Shown here in pieces: positions 39,575 to 49,182 of a DNA stretch of 64,000 nucleotides (its first letter is position 1; every line of letters starts with the position of its first letter). This DNA comes from Nitrosomonas sp. Is35. GTDB lineage: Bacteria > Pseudomonadota > Gammaproteobacteria > Burkholderiales > Nitrosomonadaceae. A program made the translations under genes and the position numbers. The stretch lies in the NCBI RefSeq assembly GCF_033063295.1, contig NZ_JAWJZH010000001.1, positions 248,001 to 312,000 on the forward strand, given 5' to 3'. The notes beneath the pieces are model-generated. The model was not told where the DNA came from. It did no database searches and worked only from the letters and a program-made list of their open reading frames with translations.

Positions 39575-39778
39575 TTACTGCGGCACAATGTTCGATGCTT
39601 GCTTGCCTTTAGGGCCTGTCGTTACATCGAAAGTAACACGTTGTGCTTCACGCAATGATTTGAAACCGTTACTGTTGATTGCAGAGAAGTGTGCAAACAA
39701 ATCTTCTCCACCGTTATCTGGGGTAATAAAGCCAAAACCTTTAGCGTCATTGAACCATTTAACTACACCTGTTGCCAT
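39575..39778 (-). CDS. Cold-shock domain protein
   Basis: A 67-residue CspA-family RNA chaperone. I start at ATG 39778 ([20 protein letters not shown]), behind AAGGAAATAAAC; a longer frame exists upstream but is leader. RNP1 is KGFGFI and RNP2 is DLFAHFSAI. The protein binds single-stranded RNA and DNA and prevents secondary structure. The leader upstream is long, as usual for cold-shock genes, though no defined cold-box could be confirmed by eye. Confidence 0.96.
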   Translation of the reverse strand: MATGVVKWFNDAKGFGFITPDNGGEDLFAHFSAINSNGFKSLREAQRVTFDVTTGPKGKQASNIVPQ

Positions 39779-40192
39779 GTTTATTTCCTTAATAATTAAT
39801 GAATTTACTTCTTCTACAGTGATCCGTAGTGGCCATCGAATATCAAGGAAAAAGCTCAACTATAAGCATCACATTTCACAACTTGAATCCAAAAGACTCT
39901 TCTAAGATACACGTTTCCTGACAAAGTTCAAGCATTTATTAATAATGCTGGAGTGATGATTCAAGAATTAAAAACTAACGGTGGCTCTAGCGGATTGATT
40001 CGATAGTTTAAAAATAAGCAGTAACTCAGATTGAAAATATTCCAGTTGATATGTTGTGGATTGCAACCATTTCGTTTTTTGCTCGAATCTTGCGCTCGTA
40101 AACATGCTACTGGGAAAATTTTTATCGCATTTGTAGCTTATTCTATTTCATCGCATTACTGCCTGTTTGTTCATGCCTAGAAGGAGAATGCC
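39779..40192. other. Leader of the cold-shock gene and non-coding gap
   Basis: About 410 bases, AT-rich near the cold-shock gene. The left part is the untranslated leader of the minus-strand cold-shock gene. I see no tRNA, repeat or insertion-sequence end. The right end carries a strong ribosome site, AAGGAG at 40181-40186, that serves the small frame starting at 40193. Confidence 0.5.
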
Positions 40193-40423
40193 ATGACTGA
40201 TGAGAGGAAATTGAACGCGGCGCAGATGGTACCGGGCGTGATATCCGCAGCGTACCCAGACAACTCGGCAACTTTTGTAATTGAGTGCATTTTGCCCTTC
40301 ATACTCGATTCAAGAAATGCCTTGAATTCCCGATTACCAATCCAGCCGGTTGCTGCGCATGGAAGGGTGTGCGCTACCCGGACTGAAAGAAACCGGATAT
40401 CCAATATAATCAATCTTGTATAA
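40193..40423 (+). CDS. Possible small protein upstream of the response regulator, 76 residues
   Basis: An ATG six bases after a perfect AAGGAG opens a 76-codon frame starting MTDERKLNAAQMVPGV and ending only 12 bases before the response-regulator ATG. The middle has one moderately hydrophobic stretch (ATFVIECILPFIL), and the C-terminal half is basic. I do not recognise the sequence, and an overlapping minus-strand frame of similar length exists. Strong translation signal and spacing argue for a real gene; lack of family resemblance argues against it. Confidence 0.4.
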   Translation: MTDERKLNAAQMVPGVISAAYPDNSATFVIECILPFILDSRNALNSRLPIQPVAAHGRVCATRTERNRISNIINLV

Positions 40424-40435
40424 ATTCATCAGTCT

Positions 40436-41134
40436 ATGCGTTTAGGAATACTTGAAGACGAGCCCACTCAGGTAGCCATCTATGAGCTACTGCTTTCGCC
40501 CGATCGCTACCAATGTGAATTTTTTGGAACCATAGCATCCTTTCTCGATGCGCTGCGGGATGAAAGATTTGATCTGCTCGTGATCGATTGGATATTGCCG
40601 GATGGTACTGCCGGGGAAGCGCTGAAATGGATCCGAGGAAATATGGATTGGCATATTCCGATTATTTGTGTGACTTCGCGTAACAGTGAATCGGATGTCG
40701 TTAATGTTTTGCATATGGGCGCGGATGATTATTTCGTGAAATCTTCCCGGCATTTTGAGTTGCTCGCCAGAATTGAGACGTTGGCGCGTCGTAGCCGCGA
40801 AAAGCCGCCCGCAATGTTGCAATTCGGTCCCTATAAGATTGATTCAGAAAATCAAGCAATCTGTGTCGATGGCAAAAATGCCGGACTTACCCAGAAAGAA
40901 TTCGTGCTGGCCTGCTATCTGTTTCAGAATATGAATAAACTGCTGTCGAGAATTCACTTGTTGGAAAAAATATGGGGATTGTCGGCAGAAATCGATACCC
41001 GTACCGTGGACACGCACATCAGCCGGATCCGGAATAAGCTCAATCTCGCCACGCGAAGTGAATGGGATATTTTGACAATCTACGGTTATGGTTACCGCTT
41101 GCAACATGCCAAAACTGTTGAGCCGGTTAGATAA
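40436..41134 (+). CDS. OmpR-family response regulator (orphan)
   Basis: The 232-residue protein has a receiver domain (about 1-115) with the acidic pocket ILEDEP, the phosphorylation Asp51 in LLVIDWILPDG, Thr in CVTSRN and the conserved Lys in DDYFVKSS. A winged-helix DNA-binding domain follows (about 130-230), with DTRTVDTHISRIRNKL and the closing YGYGYRL. No histidine kinase gene lies on either side, so its partner is elsewhere. It may be cotranscribed with the small frame upstream. A terminator follows at 41180. Confidence 0.93.
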   Translation: MRLGILEDEPTQVAIYELLLSPDRYQCEFFGTIASFLDALRDERFDLLVIDWILPDGTAGEALKWIRGNMDWHIPIICVTSRNSESDVVNVLHMGADDYFVKSSRHFELLARIETLARRSREKPPAMLQFGPYKIDSENQAICVDGKNAGLTQKEFVLACYLFQNMNKLLSRIHLLEKIWGLSAEIDTRTVDTHISRIRNKLNLATRSEWDILTIYGYGYRLQHAKTVEPVR

Positions 41135-41179
41135 CTGGCTTTATTCCGGCTGGTTGCCGGGTTTTTATCCGCACACAGT

Positions 41180-41205
41180 AAAACGGGAGCCTCGGCTCCC
41201 GTTTT
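41180..41205. terminator. Bidirectional terminator between response regulator and PEP-CTERM genes
   Basis: AAAACGGGAGCC and GGCTCCCGTTTT form a perfect palindromic stem around a tiny loop. It lies between convergent genes and has A and T runs on both sides, so it can stop transcription from either. Confidence 0.93.
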
Positions 41206-41225
41206 CAATCCAGAATGAAGCGGAA

Positions 41226-41867
41226 TTAAACAGCCACTGCTTTTCTACGGCGAATGGCAAAACCAACTAAACCTAAACCGGCCAGTAACATCGCATAAGT
41301 TTCGGGTTCCGGAACCGGTGTGACATTAAACTCGACTTCGCTCAGGAAAACCCATGCATTACTTCTATGGATTGTCACAGCGAGATCGTTACCCGTGAAC
41401 GATAAGCCATTTGCTACAAAAGCGAATGGCGCAGAACCGGCAGGATCCGAAATGGGGAAATTGATCCCGTTCACATCCACGCTTGCTGGCGCGCTGACGC
41501 CACCGGAGCCATTTGAATCATCAAAATGAAAAGTGACGGAGCTGATATTGACAGGCGCATTCCAGTGAAAGGTAATGGTCGGATCCAGAGTCCAGCCGAC
41601 ATAAGAGCCATTGCCGGCAGGTGCTTCAGTGACAAACCAGTTGTCAGTTGCAATGATTCCATCGGTCAGATCGCCACGGCCGCCCGTCAAAGCTGCGTTG
41701 TCACAGGTTACACAACCGGCTCCGCTGTAGGTTTCATCCCAGTAGTTATAACTGCCGGTATTGCCGTTCAGCATGTTGTAACTGTCCGGCGTGAGAGCGG
41801 CATATGCGCTGCTTGCCGCACCCAGAATCACCAGTGCGGTGATATTAGCCAATATTTTCTTGTTCAT
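41226..41867 (-). CDS. PEP-CTERM sorting-domain exported protein
   Basis: The 213-residue protein has a signal peptide (MNKKILANITALVILGAASS, cleaved near AYA-ALT), a strand-rich body of about 150 residues with CVTC, and a C-terminal PEP-CTERM signal: VPEPETYAMLLAGLGLVG, a hydrophobic helix, then RRRK. Such proteins are sorted and cleaved by exosortase in exopolysaccharide-producing Gram-negatives. No exosortase gene is in the window. The body resembles discoidin-like PEP-CTERM proteins but has no named function. Confidence 0.93.
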   Translation of the reverse strand: MNKKILANITALVILGAASSAYAALTPDSYNMLNGNTGSYNYWDETYSGAGCVTCDNAALTGGRGDLTDGIIATDNWFVTEAPAGNGSYVGWTLDPTITFHWNAPVNISSVTFHFDDSNGSGGVSAPASVDVNGINFPISDPAGSAPFAFVANGLSFTGNDLAVTIHRSNAWVFLSEVEFNVTPVPEPETYAMLLAGLGLVGFAIRRRKAVAV

Positions 41868-42089
41868 TTCACAATCTCCATCGTGTATAAAAAATTGTAT
41901 CGTTTTGTTTTATTAAATTGTTCAGTTTTTACTTCTGCAATTTAAGACAGCAGGTCCTCTGAGTACATAGGTATCAACTCCTCTTTTTCTGGTACATCTG
42001 TACTAGAAATAAAGAGATGCTACGCTGATATTCTTATCCGCTGTTTTTGCTATCATGCGAGTGAGTACAGTATCCGTGGGAGCTTTTTT

Positions 42090-42563
42090 ATGACTGATGC
42101 AGTTGCGGTTTCAAATAATAGAAAACAGGATCGACGTCAGGATATGCCATTCTTCTGCGCGTACCATGTAGGGATCAAAATGGGCAGGCGGATCGGGGAA
42201 CGCAGAGTGTCGGAGAAAGGGAAACCGGTGTACGTCGATCGTTACACGGGAAATGTGCTGTTTTGCGTTATTGCTATTTTATTGCTGAGCGCGTTGGACG
42301 CTTACCTGACGCTCAACATCCTTGCCAATGGCGGAGAGGAGATCAACTGGTTTATGGCGGTGCTGATCGAGGAAAGTACAGAAAAGTTTGTTGCTGTAAA
42401 ACTGGCGCTTACCGCGATGGCACTCATTCTGCTGGTAATTCATCATAACGTCCGGCTGATTGAGTCCCTGCGTGTCAGGCATCTCAAGTACGCAATCCTC
42501 GCTGGATATGGCACATTGATCGGATACGAATGCTATCTGTTGGGATTGGCGGCTGCGCTTTGA
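42090..42563 (+). CDS. DUF5658-like membrane protein
   Basis: A 157-residue protein with a charged, Arg-rich N-terminus (about 55 residues) and three transmembrane helices. The segment SALDAYLTLNILANGGEEIN, followed by WFMAVLI, is the pattern I associate with DUF5658. Function is unknown. It lies divergent from the PEP-CTERM gene across 222 bases and converges with the TolC gene. Confidence 0.75.
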   Translation: MTDAVAVSNNRKQDRRQDMPFFCAYHVGIKMGRRIGERRVSEKGKPVYVDRYTGNVLFCVIAILLLSALDAYLTLNILANGGEEINWFMAVLIEESTEKFVAVKLALTAMALILLVIHHNVRLIESLRVRHLKYAILAGYGTLIGYECYLLGLAAAL

Positions 42564-42635
42564 GCCGAGAGCTGTTCAAGCGGAAAAGAATGCGGTGACC
42601 TCATTGGCAAATGCACGATCACAGCAAAAACCTTT

Positions 42636-43991
42636 TTAACGCAAGCCAGTTTTGAAATAGCTGGCTATATTTCTTAAATCATCCAGTACCAGTGTGCCCG
42701 CTGCTAACTGCAAGCGCAGATAGGCCAGCAGATAATCAAATCGCGCCCGTGAAAGATCGCGTTGTGCGGTATATAGTTGTTGTTGCGCATCCAAAAGATT
42801 TAAATTGATGCGGATACCGCCACGGATACTTTTTTCTGTCGCATCGACGAGCAACTCAGCAGACTTGACTGCCAGCTCCAGCGATTCAATTTTTTTGACG
42901 CCGCTTTTTAGCAGATTGTATTGTTTTTTCAATTCGACGAGGACCTTATCGGTTACCGCATCGAGATCCGCTTCCGCGCGTGCGTGATTCGCTTTAGCCT
43001 GAGCCGTGAGGGCATTTACACGGCCACCGGCATACAGAGGGAAATTAACTTCAACCCCAATGGTGGCAAGTTCGGCATCCTGACTCCGTGTGATAAATGA
43101 CCCTCTATTATTTTTAGAGAGACTGGCGACTAAATCGACGCGCGGTGTATGTCCGGCAAAACTCTTTCTGATTTCTTCCTTACCGGATGTTACTGCATGG
43201 CGTTGTGTTACCAGCTCGGCATTGCGTTCCAGCGCCAAGGAATACCAACTGTCATAATCTTGCAACTGAATGGCACGCGTATTAAACGCATCGGACAGTC
43301 GGTCTAGCTGGTTTGTTTTTTGTCCTATGATGGCTTCAAGTTTGAGCCGGGCTCCTTCCAGCTCATCATTGGCTTCAATAACACGTGCTTGTGCAATGGC
43401 GTGTTTCGATTGTGTTTCCAAGACATCGGTCGTTGTTCCCTCGCCCTTGATTAACATACGTTCATTGACACGTTTGAGTTCTTCAAGGGAAGTCAGTTGC
43501 GCTTCGGAGAGCTTGACGTGATCCTGTGCCAGTAAGGTTTCCACGTAAGCCTCTACCAGCCTTACAACCAGCTGTTGGCTGCGGCCGGTGAATTTTGCCC
43601 GGCTGGAATCGGCTTGCGCTTTTCCGATGCGGTAACTGGCTACCGCTTCCAAATTGATCAATGGCTGACGCAAAGTCAATGCGCTGATCTGGCTATCAAA
43701 ATGCGTATTGTCTGAAACTTCGATGACCCTGTTTGGCGCGACTTGTTGCGGGGCTGTGATAGTTCCCGTGCTTCTGCTTTGATTATGCGTGAGCGAGAGA
43801 TTGGGCAGTAAGCTAGCCAGGCCGATGGCCTCGGCTTGTTGCCCGGCTTCATTTTCATGATAAGCGGAACGATAAGTCGGGTCATGCAGCAATGCAGCTT
43901 CATAAGCCTCTAAGAGGCTCATTGCATGGCCATAGCTGATCGGGCTCAAGAAAAACCCGGCTAAGACTAAAATTTTACGGATATCTATCAT
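42636..43991 (-). CDS. TolC-family outer-membrane channel of a type I secretion system
   Basis: The 451-residue protein has a signal peptide (cleaved near SYGHA) and two repeated outer-membrane-efflux halves with long helices, for example LEAYEAALLHDPTYRSAYHE and the later AQQQLYTAQRDLSRARFDYL. TolC trimers form the outer-membrane tunnel. It is the last of three adjacent minus-strand genes; the membrane-fusion gene ends five bases before it, so the complete export machine is encoded together. Confidence 0.93.
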   Translation of the reverse strand: MIDIRKILVLAGFFLSPISYGHAMSLLEAYEAALLHDPTYRSAYHENEAGQQAEAIGLASLLPNLSLTHNQSRSTGTITAPQQVAPNRVIEVSDNTHFDSQISALTLRQPLINLEAVASYRIGKAQADSSRAKFTGRSQQLVVRLVEAYVETLLAQDHVKLSEAQLTSLEELKRVNERMLIKGEGTTTDVLETQSKHAIAQARVIEANDELEGARLKLEAIIGQKTNQLDRLSDAFNTRAIQLQDYDSWYSLALERNAELVTQRHAVTSGKEEIRKSFAGHTPRVDLVASLSKNNRGSFITRSQDAELATIGVEVNFPLYAGGRVNALTAQAKANHARAEADLDAVTDKVLVELKKQYNLLKSGVKKIESLELAVKSAELLVDATEKSIRGGIRINLNLLDAQQQLYTAQRDLSRARFDYLLAYLRLQLAAGTLVLDDLRNIASYFKTGLR

Positions 43992-43996
43992 TACCG

Positions 43997-45349
43997 TTAT
44001 TCTTCACTCAAGGCCGAATGAACACGATCCAGGATCGGTTTGAAGAGGTAGCTCATCAACGAGCGTTCACCGGTTTTAATGAATATTTCCACCGGCATGC
44101 CGGCACGTATTTGTTGATCGGTCAGCTTTCTCATGCCTTCCGGCGTAACCTTAGCCTTGATATTATAAAACGGAAGCCCGCTGCGTTCATCCATAAGACG
44201 ATCCGCTGATACCTGAGTGACGGTGCCCGGTATGTTAGGGGTTTGCTTTTGATTCAACGCGGAAAAAATAAGATCGACAGGAAGGTCGACGTGCACCCGG
44301 TCAATCAGATGAACCGGCACTTGCCCGGTAATGATCAGCATATCATCGCTCGGAACGATATCCATGAGCTTAAATCCCGGGCTGATCACACCGCCTTCGG
44401 TAAAAACGTTCATACCGACCACAAAACCGTCCACAGGTGCTTTGACTTCCACGTTGGCCAGTTCAAAATCCTGTCCGCTCAGGCGGCTGCTTAAAGAATC
44501 AATTTCCCGTTTGATATCGGATAACTGTTGCCGCACTTCTTTCTGGTATTCCTGCTGGCGGTGGATGCGCCGTTGTTCCAGTTCGGCTATTTGGCGCTGG
44601 ATGCGGCCGATATTGCCGGTTTCCGCAGAAATCTCCCCGGTCAATTGGGTATACGTGCGTTCGAGTTCCAACACGCGATTGCGCGGGACGAAACCATCCT
44701 GTGCCAAGTCGCGCAGGTTGACAAGCTGTTCTTCCAGAAACTTCAATTGCGCATTTTTACTGCTCCGCGAAGCTTCCAGTCCACGCAATTGCATTCTTGA
44801 GCCTGCAATATTTTCTTCCAGTGCTGCGATTTCATGATGCAAGGCTAACTGGCGCGATGTGAATAATTGGTTCTGAGTGATGATGTTATTGGCAATGCGC
44901 GGATCATGCTGGAATGTCAGCAAGTCTTGCGGAAAAGTGATTTCCTTGCTGCCATCGCGCTCCGCCAATAGACGCGCTTCCACTGCGCGCGCGGTATACA
45001 GTTGACTGCGGGTGATTTCAGCTTGCGCTTTGAGCTGAACATCATTCATCCGGACTAAAACTTGGCCAACCGCGACATGCTCTCCTTCCTTCACCAGAAT
45101 GCTGTCGATAATGCCACCGATTTGATGCTGGACCGCTTGCAGATGACTGGCGACCGTGACTGTGCCAGGAACCGGCACGCCTTTATCCAATGGTGCGAAA
45201 GATGCCCATAGGATAAATCCGCCAAAGCCTGCCAAAACGATCCACCAGCCCAATTTGGTATGGAGCGTCTCATCGATGTCAACCTGATGGGATAAATCGG
45301 CGGGAACATTTTCAATAACGGTCTTTTTTTCTTCAGCTGCAAGCTTCAT
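43997..45349 (-). CDS. HlyD-family membrane fusion protein of a type I secretion system
   Basis: The 450-residue periplasmic adaptor has one transmembrane helix (about 34-52), a biotinyl-lipoyl-like domain (GGIIDSILVKEGEHVAVGQV), a long helical hairpin (about 100-290, with several coiled-coil stretches) and a closing beta-barrel with PDLxxR-like AGMPVEIFIKTGERS, followed by a C-terminal segment. It bridges the inner-membrane ABC protein and the TolC channel. It ends five bases before the TolC gene. Confidence 0.94.
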   Translation of the reverse strand: MKLAAEEKKTVIENVPADLSHQVDIDETLHTKLGWWIVLAGFGGFILWASFAPLDKGVPVPGTVTVASHLQAVQHQIGGIIDSILVKEGEHVAVGQVLVRMNDVQLKAQAEITRSQLYTARAVEARLLAERDGSKEITFPQDLLTFQHDPRIANNIITQNQLFTSRQLALHHEIAALEENIAGSRMQLRGLEASRSSKNAQLKFLEEQLVNLRDLAQDGFVPRNRVLELERTYTQLTGEISAETGNIGRIQRQIAELEQRRIHRQQEYQKEVRQQLSDIKREIDSLSSRLSGQDFELANVEVKAPVDGFVVGMNVFTEGGVISPGFKLMDIVPSDDMLIITGQVPVHLIDRVHVDLPVDLIFSALNQKQTPNIPGTVTQVSADRLMDERSGLPFYNIKAKVTPEGMRKLTDQQIRAGMPVEIFIKTGERSLMSYLFKPILDRVHSALSEE

Positions 45350-45409
45350 TATTCTTCCTGTCCGGTAATCTGTATGTGCTCAAGGTAAGGTTGAAAGGCG
45401 CGGTAAAAA

Positions 45410-47206
45410 TTAGCTGGTTTGAGAGTCGACCGCAGGAGTGGTTGGAGGTGCTGGGGGTGCTGGATTTTGCGCAGCTTGCTGCCCGGCTTTCTTTTGCGCC
45501 AGCTGTGCCTGATGCGCTTGTTGTTGCTTTGCGAGCGCCTCCACCACTTGATTGGTCGGCCCGAATATTTTTGCTGCGCCGTCCTGCAATAGCAGCAATT
45601 TAGTGGTTACACTGAGAATACTGGTGCGGTGTGTGATCAACACGATGGTTTTGCCGCGTATGCGCAGATCGGTGATGGCTGCCAGAAGCGCCTGTTCTCC
45701 GACATCGTCCAGGTTTGAGTTGGGTTCATCAAGAACAATCAGGGATGGATCGTCATACATGGCGCGCGCCAAACCGATGCGTTGTTTTTGTCCGCCGGAA
45801 AGACCGGCGCCGCCGTCACCCAGATGCGTGTCGTAACCTTCCGGCATATTCAAGATCATGTCGTGAACCCCGGCACGTCTGGCTGCCAGAATAACTTTTT
45901 CCGCGTTGATTTCGCCAAAACGGGCGATATTTTCCGAAACCGTGCCAGCGAAGAGCTCGATATCCTGCGGCAGATAACCGATATGCGGGCCCAATTCATC
46001 CTTGTTCCACAGATAAACATCGGCGCCATCCAATCTGACTTTCCCCGCCGCTGCCGGCCACACGCCGACCAATAAGCGCGCCAGAGTTGATTTCCCCGAT
46101 CCGCTCGGGCCAATAATACCGAGCACTTCACCGGCAGCGAGGGAAAAATTCAATCCCTTGATGACGGGAACTTTACTGCCGGGCGGCGCTGCCGTGACAT
46201 TTTCCACCGCAATCACGCCGAGCGGTTTAGGCAGCGCCATGCCAGCCGTTCGCTCCGGATTCTGTTCAAGCAATTGCGTCAGACGCTCATAAGCGCTGCG
46301 GGTGCCGCCAATCTGCTTCCACACGCTGATGAGTAACTGTACCGGTGCGATGGCTCTGCCCAACAGGATTGAACCGGCGATCATCATGCCCGGCGTGATG
46401 CTGTTATCCAGCACCAATAAGGCGCCTAATCCCAGCATCAGCGACTGCAATGCGACGGTACAAGATTTTGACAGCGCGGTGACGATGCCGGATTTCTCGC
46501 TGGCCTCGGCTTGCAAATTGAGAAAACGGCGATGCAGCTTATACCAGCGTGCTTGGAGATTAGGCAGCATACCCATCGCTTCGATGACTTCGGCATTGCG
46601 CAAATTGTTGGAGGCGATATTGCTGGACGCAATCGACATCGAATTGGCTTCGGCTAGCGGTTTATGCGAGATTTTCTCATTGATGTACGCTAATGCAATC
46701 AGTATGACTGTGCCGCATAAAGCGAAAACCCCTAGAATGGGATGAAACATGAATATCACGAACAAATAAATCGGAAACCATGGTGCGTCAAAGAAAGCGA
46801 ACAAGGCATTGCCGGTCAGGAATTGCCGTAGATTGGTCAGATCTTTTAACGCTTGCCCGGCGTTGCTATCGCCTTTTTTGAGACTTTCCTCAAAGGCGGC
46901 GGTGTAAACGCGCTTGTTCAACTTCATATCGAGTTGCGCGCCGACACGGATCAATACAAAGCTGCGGACGAATTCCAGCGCACCCATGAAAATGTAGGCG
47001 CCTAACATGATCAATGTCAGCATCAACAAGGTCATTTCATTGCGGCTGGTTAGCACGCTGTCATACAGTTGCAGCATGTAAATGGCCGGCATGAGCATCA
47101 GCATGTTGATGACTGCACTAAAAACACCAATGTTTCTAAAGGTCTTCTTAAAGCCGGTCAGTACCTGCGCAATTTCATTCTGAGGCGCTTTAAATTTAAA
47201 CTTCAT
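45410..47206 (-). CDS. Type I secretion system permease/ATPase (PrtD type)
   Basis: The 598-residue protein has an ABC transmembrane domain (about 20-300) and an ATPase domain (about 330-560) with GPSGSGKSTLARLL, LSGGQKQRIGLARAM and IVLDEPNSNLDD. It lacks the N-terminal C39 peptidase-like domain, so it groups with PrtD-like exporters of proteins with C-terminal signals. The tail after residue about 565 is rich in Ala, Gln and Pro. It is first in the ABC-HlyD-TolC set; no RTX-type substrate lies nearby. Confidence 0.95.
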   Translation of the reverse strand: MKFKFKAPQNEIAQVLTGFKKTFRNIGVFSAVINMLMLMPAIYMLQLYDSVLTSRNEMTLLMLTLIMLGAYIFMGALEFVRSFVLIRVGAQLDMKLNKRVYTAAFEESLKKGDSNAGQALKDLTNLRQFLTGNALFAFFDAPWFPIYLFVIFMFHPILGVFALCGTVILIALAYINEKISHKPLAEANSMSIASSNIASNNLRNAEVIEAMGMLPNLQARWYKLHRRFLNLQAEASEKSGIVTALSKSCTVALQSLMLGLGALLVLDNSITPGMMIAGSILLGRAIAPVQLLISVWKQIGGTRSAYERLTQLLEQNPERTAGMALPKPLGVIAVENVTAAPPGSKVPVIKGLNFSLAAGEVLGIIGPSGSGKSTLARLLVGVWPAAAGKVRLDGADVYLWNKDELGPHIGYLPQDIELFAGTVSENIARFGEINAEKVILAARRAGVHDMILNMPEGYDTHLGDGGAGLSGGQKQRIGLARAMYDDPSLIVLDEPNSNLDDVGEQALLAAITDLRIRGKTIVLITHRTSILSVTTKLLLLQDGAAKIFGPTNQVVEALAKQQQAHQAQLAQKKAGQQAAQNPAPPAPPTTPAVDSQTS

Positions 47207-47283
47207 TGGGATATTAACGCCATGGTGTTGAATAATTCATCAGTGAATACGTGATCCATTGAATTGATGATAGTTGTCGATTG

Positions 47284-48174
47284 TTAGTGTTGAACTGGTA
47301 AATCTTCTGCAGTCAGTTTGAATGATCGTGGAGAAAAATCTAACTCCCGTGTGGCTTCGGAACAGTCAAATTTCAAGTCCTGATTCATTCTTTCCGCCAT
47401 TGCCGTGGTCCAATTGCGGTACTTCGGCAGCCATCGCAGTCCCCATGTTGCGATCCGGAAAAGCCATAGCGGCACTGTCAACATGCGTGGAGTACGGTGC
47501 ATCGCCGCGAATACGCGCTCAACCATTGCGCGATAGGTCAAAGTTTCCTCGCCGCTGAGGTTGTAAGTCCGGTGGCTTAAATTTTCCCTGCTCAGCGCGG
47601 CATAGCATGCAGTGGCCACATCTTCCACATGGATCGGCTGCCGCAAACCGCTCGCTGAGCCGAACAAGGGAAAGAACCCAAACCGGCGGATAAATTGTGC
47701 AATTTCAGCAATATTTTTGTCACGCCCGTATCCGTAAATCAGTGTCGGGCGCAAAATGACGCATTCTACCTCATGTGCGGCGGCCCATGTTTGCAGTAAC
47801 TCTTCGCTTTCAATCAATTGTTGTGCAATTTTTCTTTCGTTGGGATCGGATGAAGTATTTTTGGTGAAACGACTGGTGGAGGATAATACGACGATCCGTC
47901 GAGCGCCGTAAGCCGATAAAAGATCAAAGTGCTCGGATAACACCCAAATCGGTGCCACACATAACCAAGCGCGAATTTTATTGTTTTCATTGCAAACTTT
48001 CGTGCTATCCATTGTAGCAAATTGTCGCCACGTGATCTGTGGGTGCAGTGTTTTGTTTGTGATGGAATGGCGAGAGAATGCGGTGACATGCCAGCCATAC
48101 TCAATCAGTTTCCTGATTAAACATTCTCCTGTCAGGCTTGTTGCACCCAGCAATCCGACGCGCTGCTCATTCAT
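47284..48174 (-). CDS. NAD-dependent epimerase/dehydratase family protein
   Basis: The 296-residue protein is an extended short-chain dehydrogenase-like protein, with the Rossmann nucleotide loop GLLGATSLTGECLI at the N-terminus, the segment RRIVVLSSTSRF, then LRPTLIYGYGRDKNI and QPIHVEDVATACYAAL. The usual YxxxK pair is not obvious: the middle reads DLLSAYGARR and then PTLIYGYGRDKN, so the catalytic Tyr is uncertain. It probably acts on a nucleotide sugar or a polyprenyl-linked sugar. It overlaps the next upstream glycosyltransferase gene by eight bases. Confidence 0.87.
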   Translation of the reverse strand: MNEQRVGLLGATSLTGECLIRKLIEYGWHVTAFSRHSITNKTLHPQITWRQFATMDSTKVCNENNKIRAWLCVAPIWVLSEHFDLLSAYGARRIVVLSSTSRFTKNTSSDPNERKIAQQLIESEELLQTWAAAHEVECVILRPTLIYGYGRDKNIAEIAQFIRRFGFFPLFGSASGLRQPIHVEDVATACYAALSRENLSHRTYNLSGEETLTYRAMVERVFAAMHRTPRMLTVPLWLFRIATWGLRWLPKYRNWTTAMAERMNQDLKFDCSEATRELDFSPRSFKLTAEDLPVQH

Positions 48175-49108
48175 GCTTGAATTTCAATGTCCGGTAACAA
48201 TTTTGCGCCGCATAGACTAGTACTGTGGCGCTGAAGCGCAGCCATACACCTAAAGTAATCAATCCCATTAATATGCCGGGATAGCGCTGACGGAAGAATT
48301 TCCGGTAAAAACGCAGCATGCCCTTATGTTTATGCCAAGAAACGAAGTACGGCCGGGCGCGGCTGCAGGTTCCCTGGAAATGAACAACCGGCGCATCCGG
48401 CACAAAAACAATTTTCCAGTTTTTTTGTTTGAACCGCATGCACCAATCCAAGTCCTCGCAATGCAGGAAATAGTGCTCGTCCCAGGGGCCGACATCGTCG
48501 ATGGCTTGACGCCTTACCAGCATCAATGCGCCGGATATCGCTTCTACTTCGATGGGGGCTTGGGGTAAAGGCTGTTTATCCAGATGAAAATCAAAAAACA
48601 ACCGCGGCCAGTATTTTTCCAGACGATGCAAACCGATGGCGCGCACGAAAGCCCGCCATGGCGTAGGTATGGCGCGCCGCCCGCCGCCTTGCTCGGAACC
48701 ATCCGGGTTAACGAGATAGCCGCCAATCATACCGATCCGAGGATCCGATTCCATTACGCGCAGCATACGCTGCAGTGAATTTTCCTGCAGAATGCAATCC
48801 GGATTCAAGAAAAGCATATAGGGTTGCGTTGCTGCGCTAAGGCCAGTGTTGCAACCGGCGGCAAAACCGGCATTACTATTGAGGCGGACTATCTGGAGGT
48901 GATTGTCTGCGGCAAAACTGGATTCAAGTTCTGACAGACTGGAATCAGATGAAGCATTGTCAATGACTAAGACTTGCTGAACTTGTTGCAAAACTGCCTG
49001 AACACACTGGGTTAATATTCGTCCGGCATTATAGTTGACGATTATTACCGTTATGGGTTGTGTGCACCGTTCTTTTATGTCGTGGCAGATTTGTTGTGGA
49101 GCGTGCAT
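48167..49108 (-). CDS. Family 2 glycosyltransferase, rhamnosyltransferase-like
   Basis: The 313-residue GT2 enzyme starts with ITVIIVNYNAGRILTQCVQA and has the nucleotide-sugar site FLNPDCIL and the acceptor region EHYFLHCEDLDWCMRFKQ. A hydrophobic segment near the C-terminus suggests membrane association. The overall pattern is like rhamnosyl- or related O-antigen transferases. It is in the middle of the minus-strand glycan cluster, overlapping the epimerase gene. Confidence 0.92.
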   Translation of the reverse strand: MHAPQQICHDIKERCTQPITVIIVNYNAGRILTQCVQAVLQQVQQVLVIDNASSDSSLSELESSFAADNHLQIVRLNSNAGFAAGCNTGLSAATQPYMLFLNPDCILQENSLQRMLRVMESDPRIGMIGGYLVNPDGSEQGGGRRAIPTPWRAFVRAIGLHRLEKYWPRLFFDFHLDKQPLPQAPIEVEAISGALMLVRRQAIDDVGPWDEHYFLHCEDLDWCMRFKQKNWKIVFVPDAPVVHFQGTCSRARPYFVSWHKHKGMLRFYRKFFRQRYPGILMGLITLGVWLRFSATVLVYAAQNCYRTLKFKHE

Positions 49109-49182
49109 TGTCTATCTTCAAATAAAGCCGCTATGAGGTGAAATAACTGCTGCTCAGTATTATCGGTAATTATCTCACAGTG

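Noticed and set aside
40177..40413. Minus-strand 78-codon frame opposite the small frame at 40193
   Set aside because: It lacks a ribosome site and overlaps the better-supported plus-strand frame.
41868..42000. Sigma-54 promoter for the PEP-CTERM gene
   Set aside because: On the minus strand a TTGC is present but the -24 GG element does not match.
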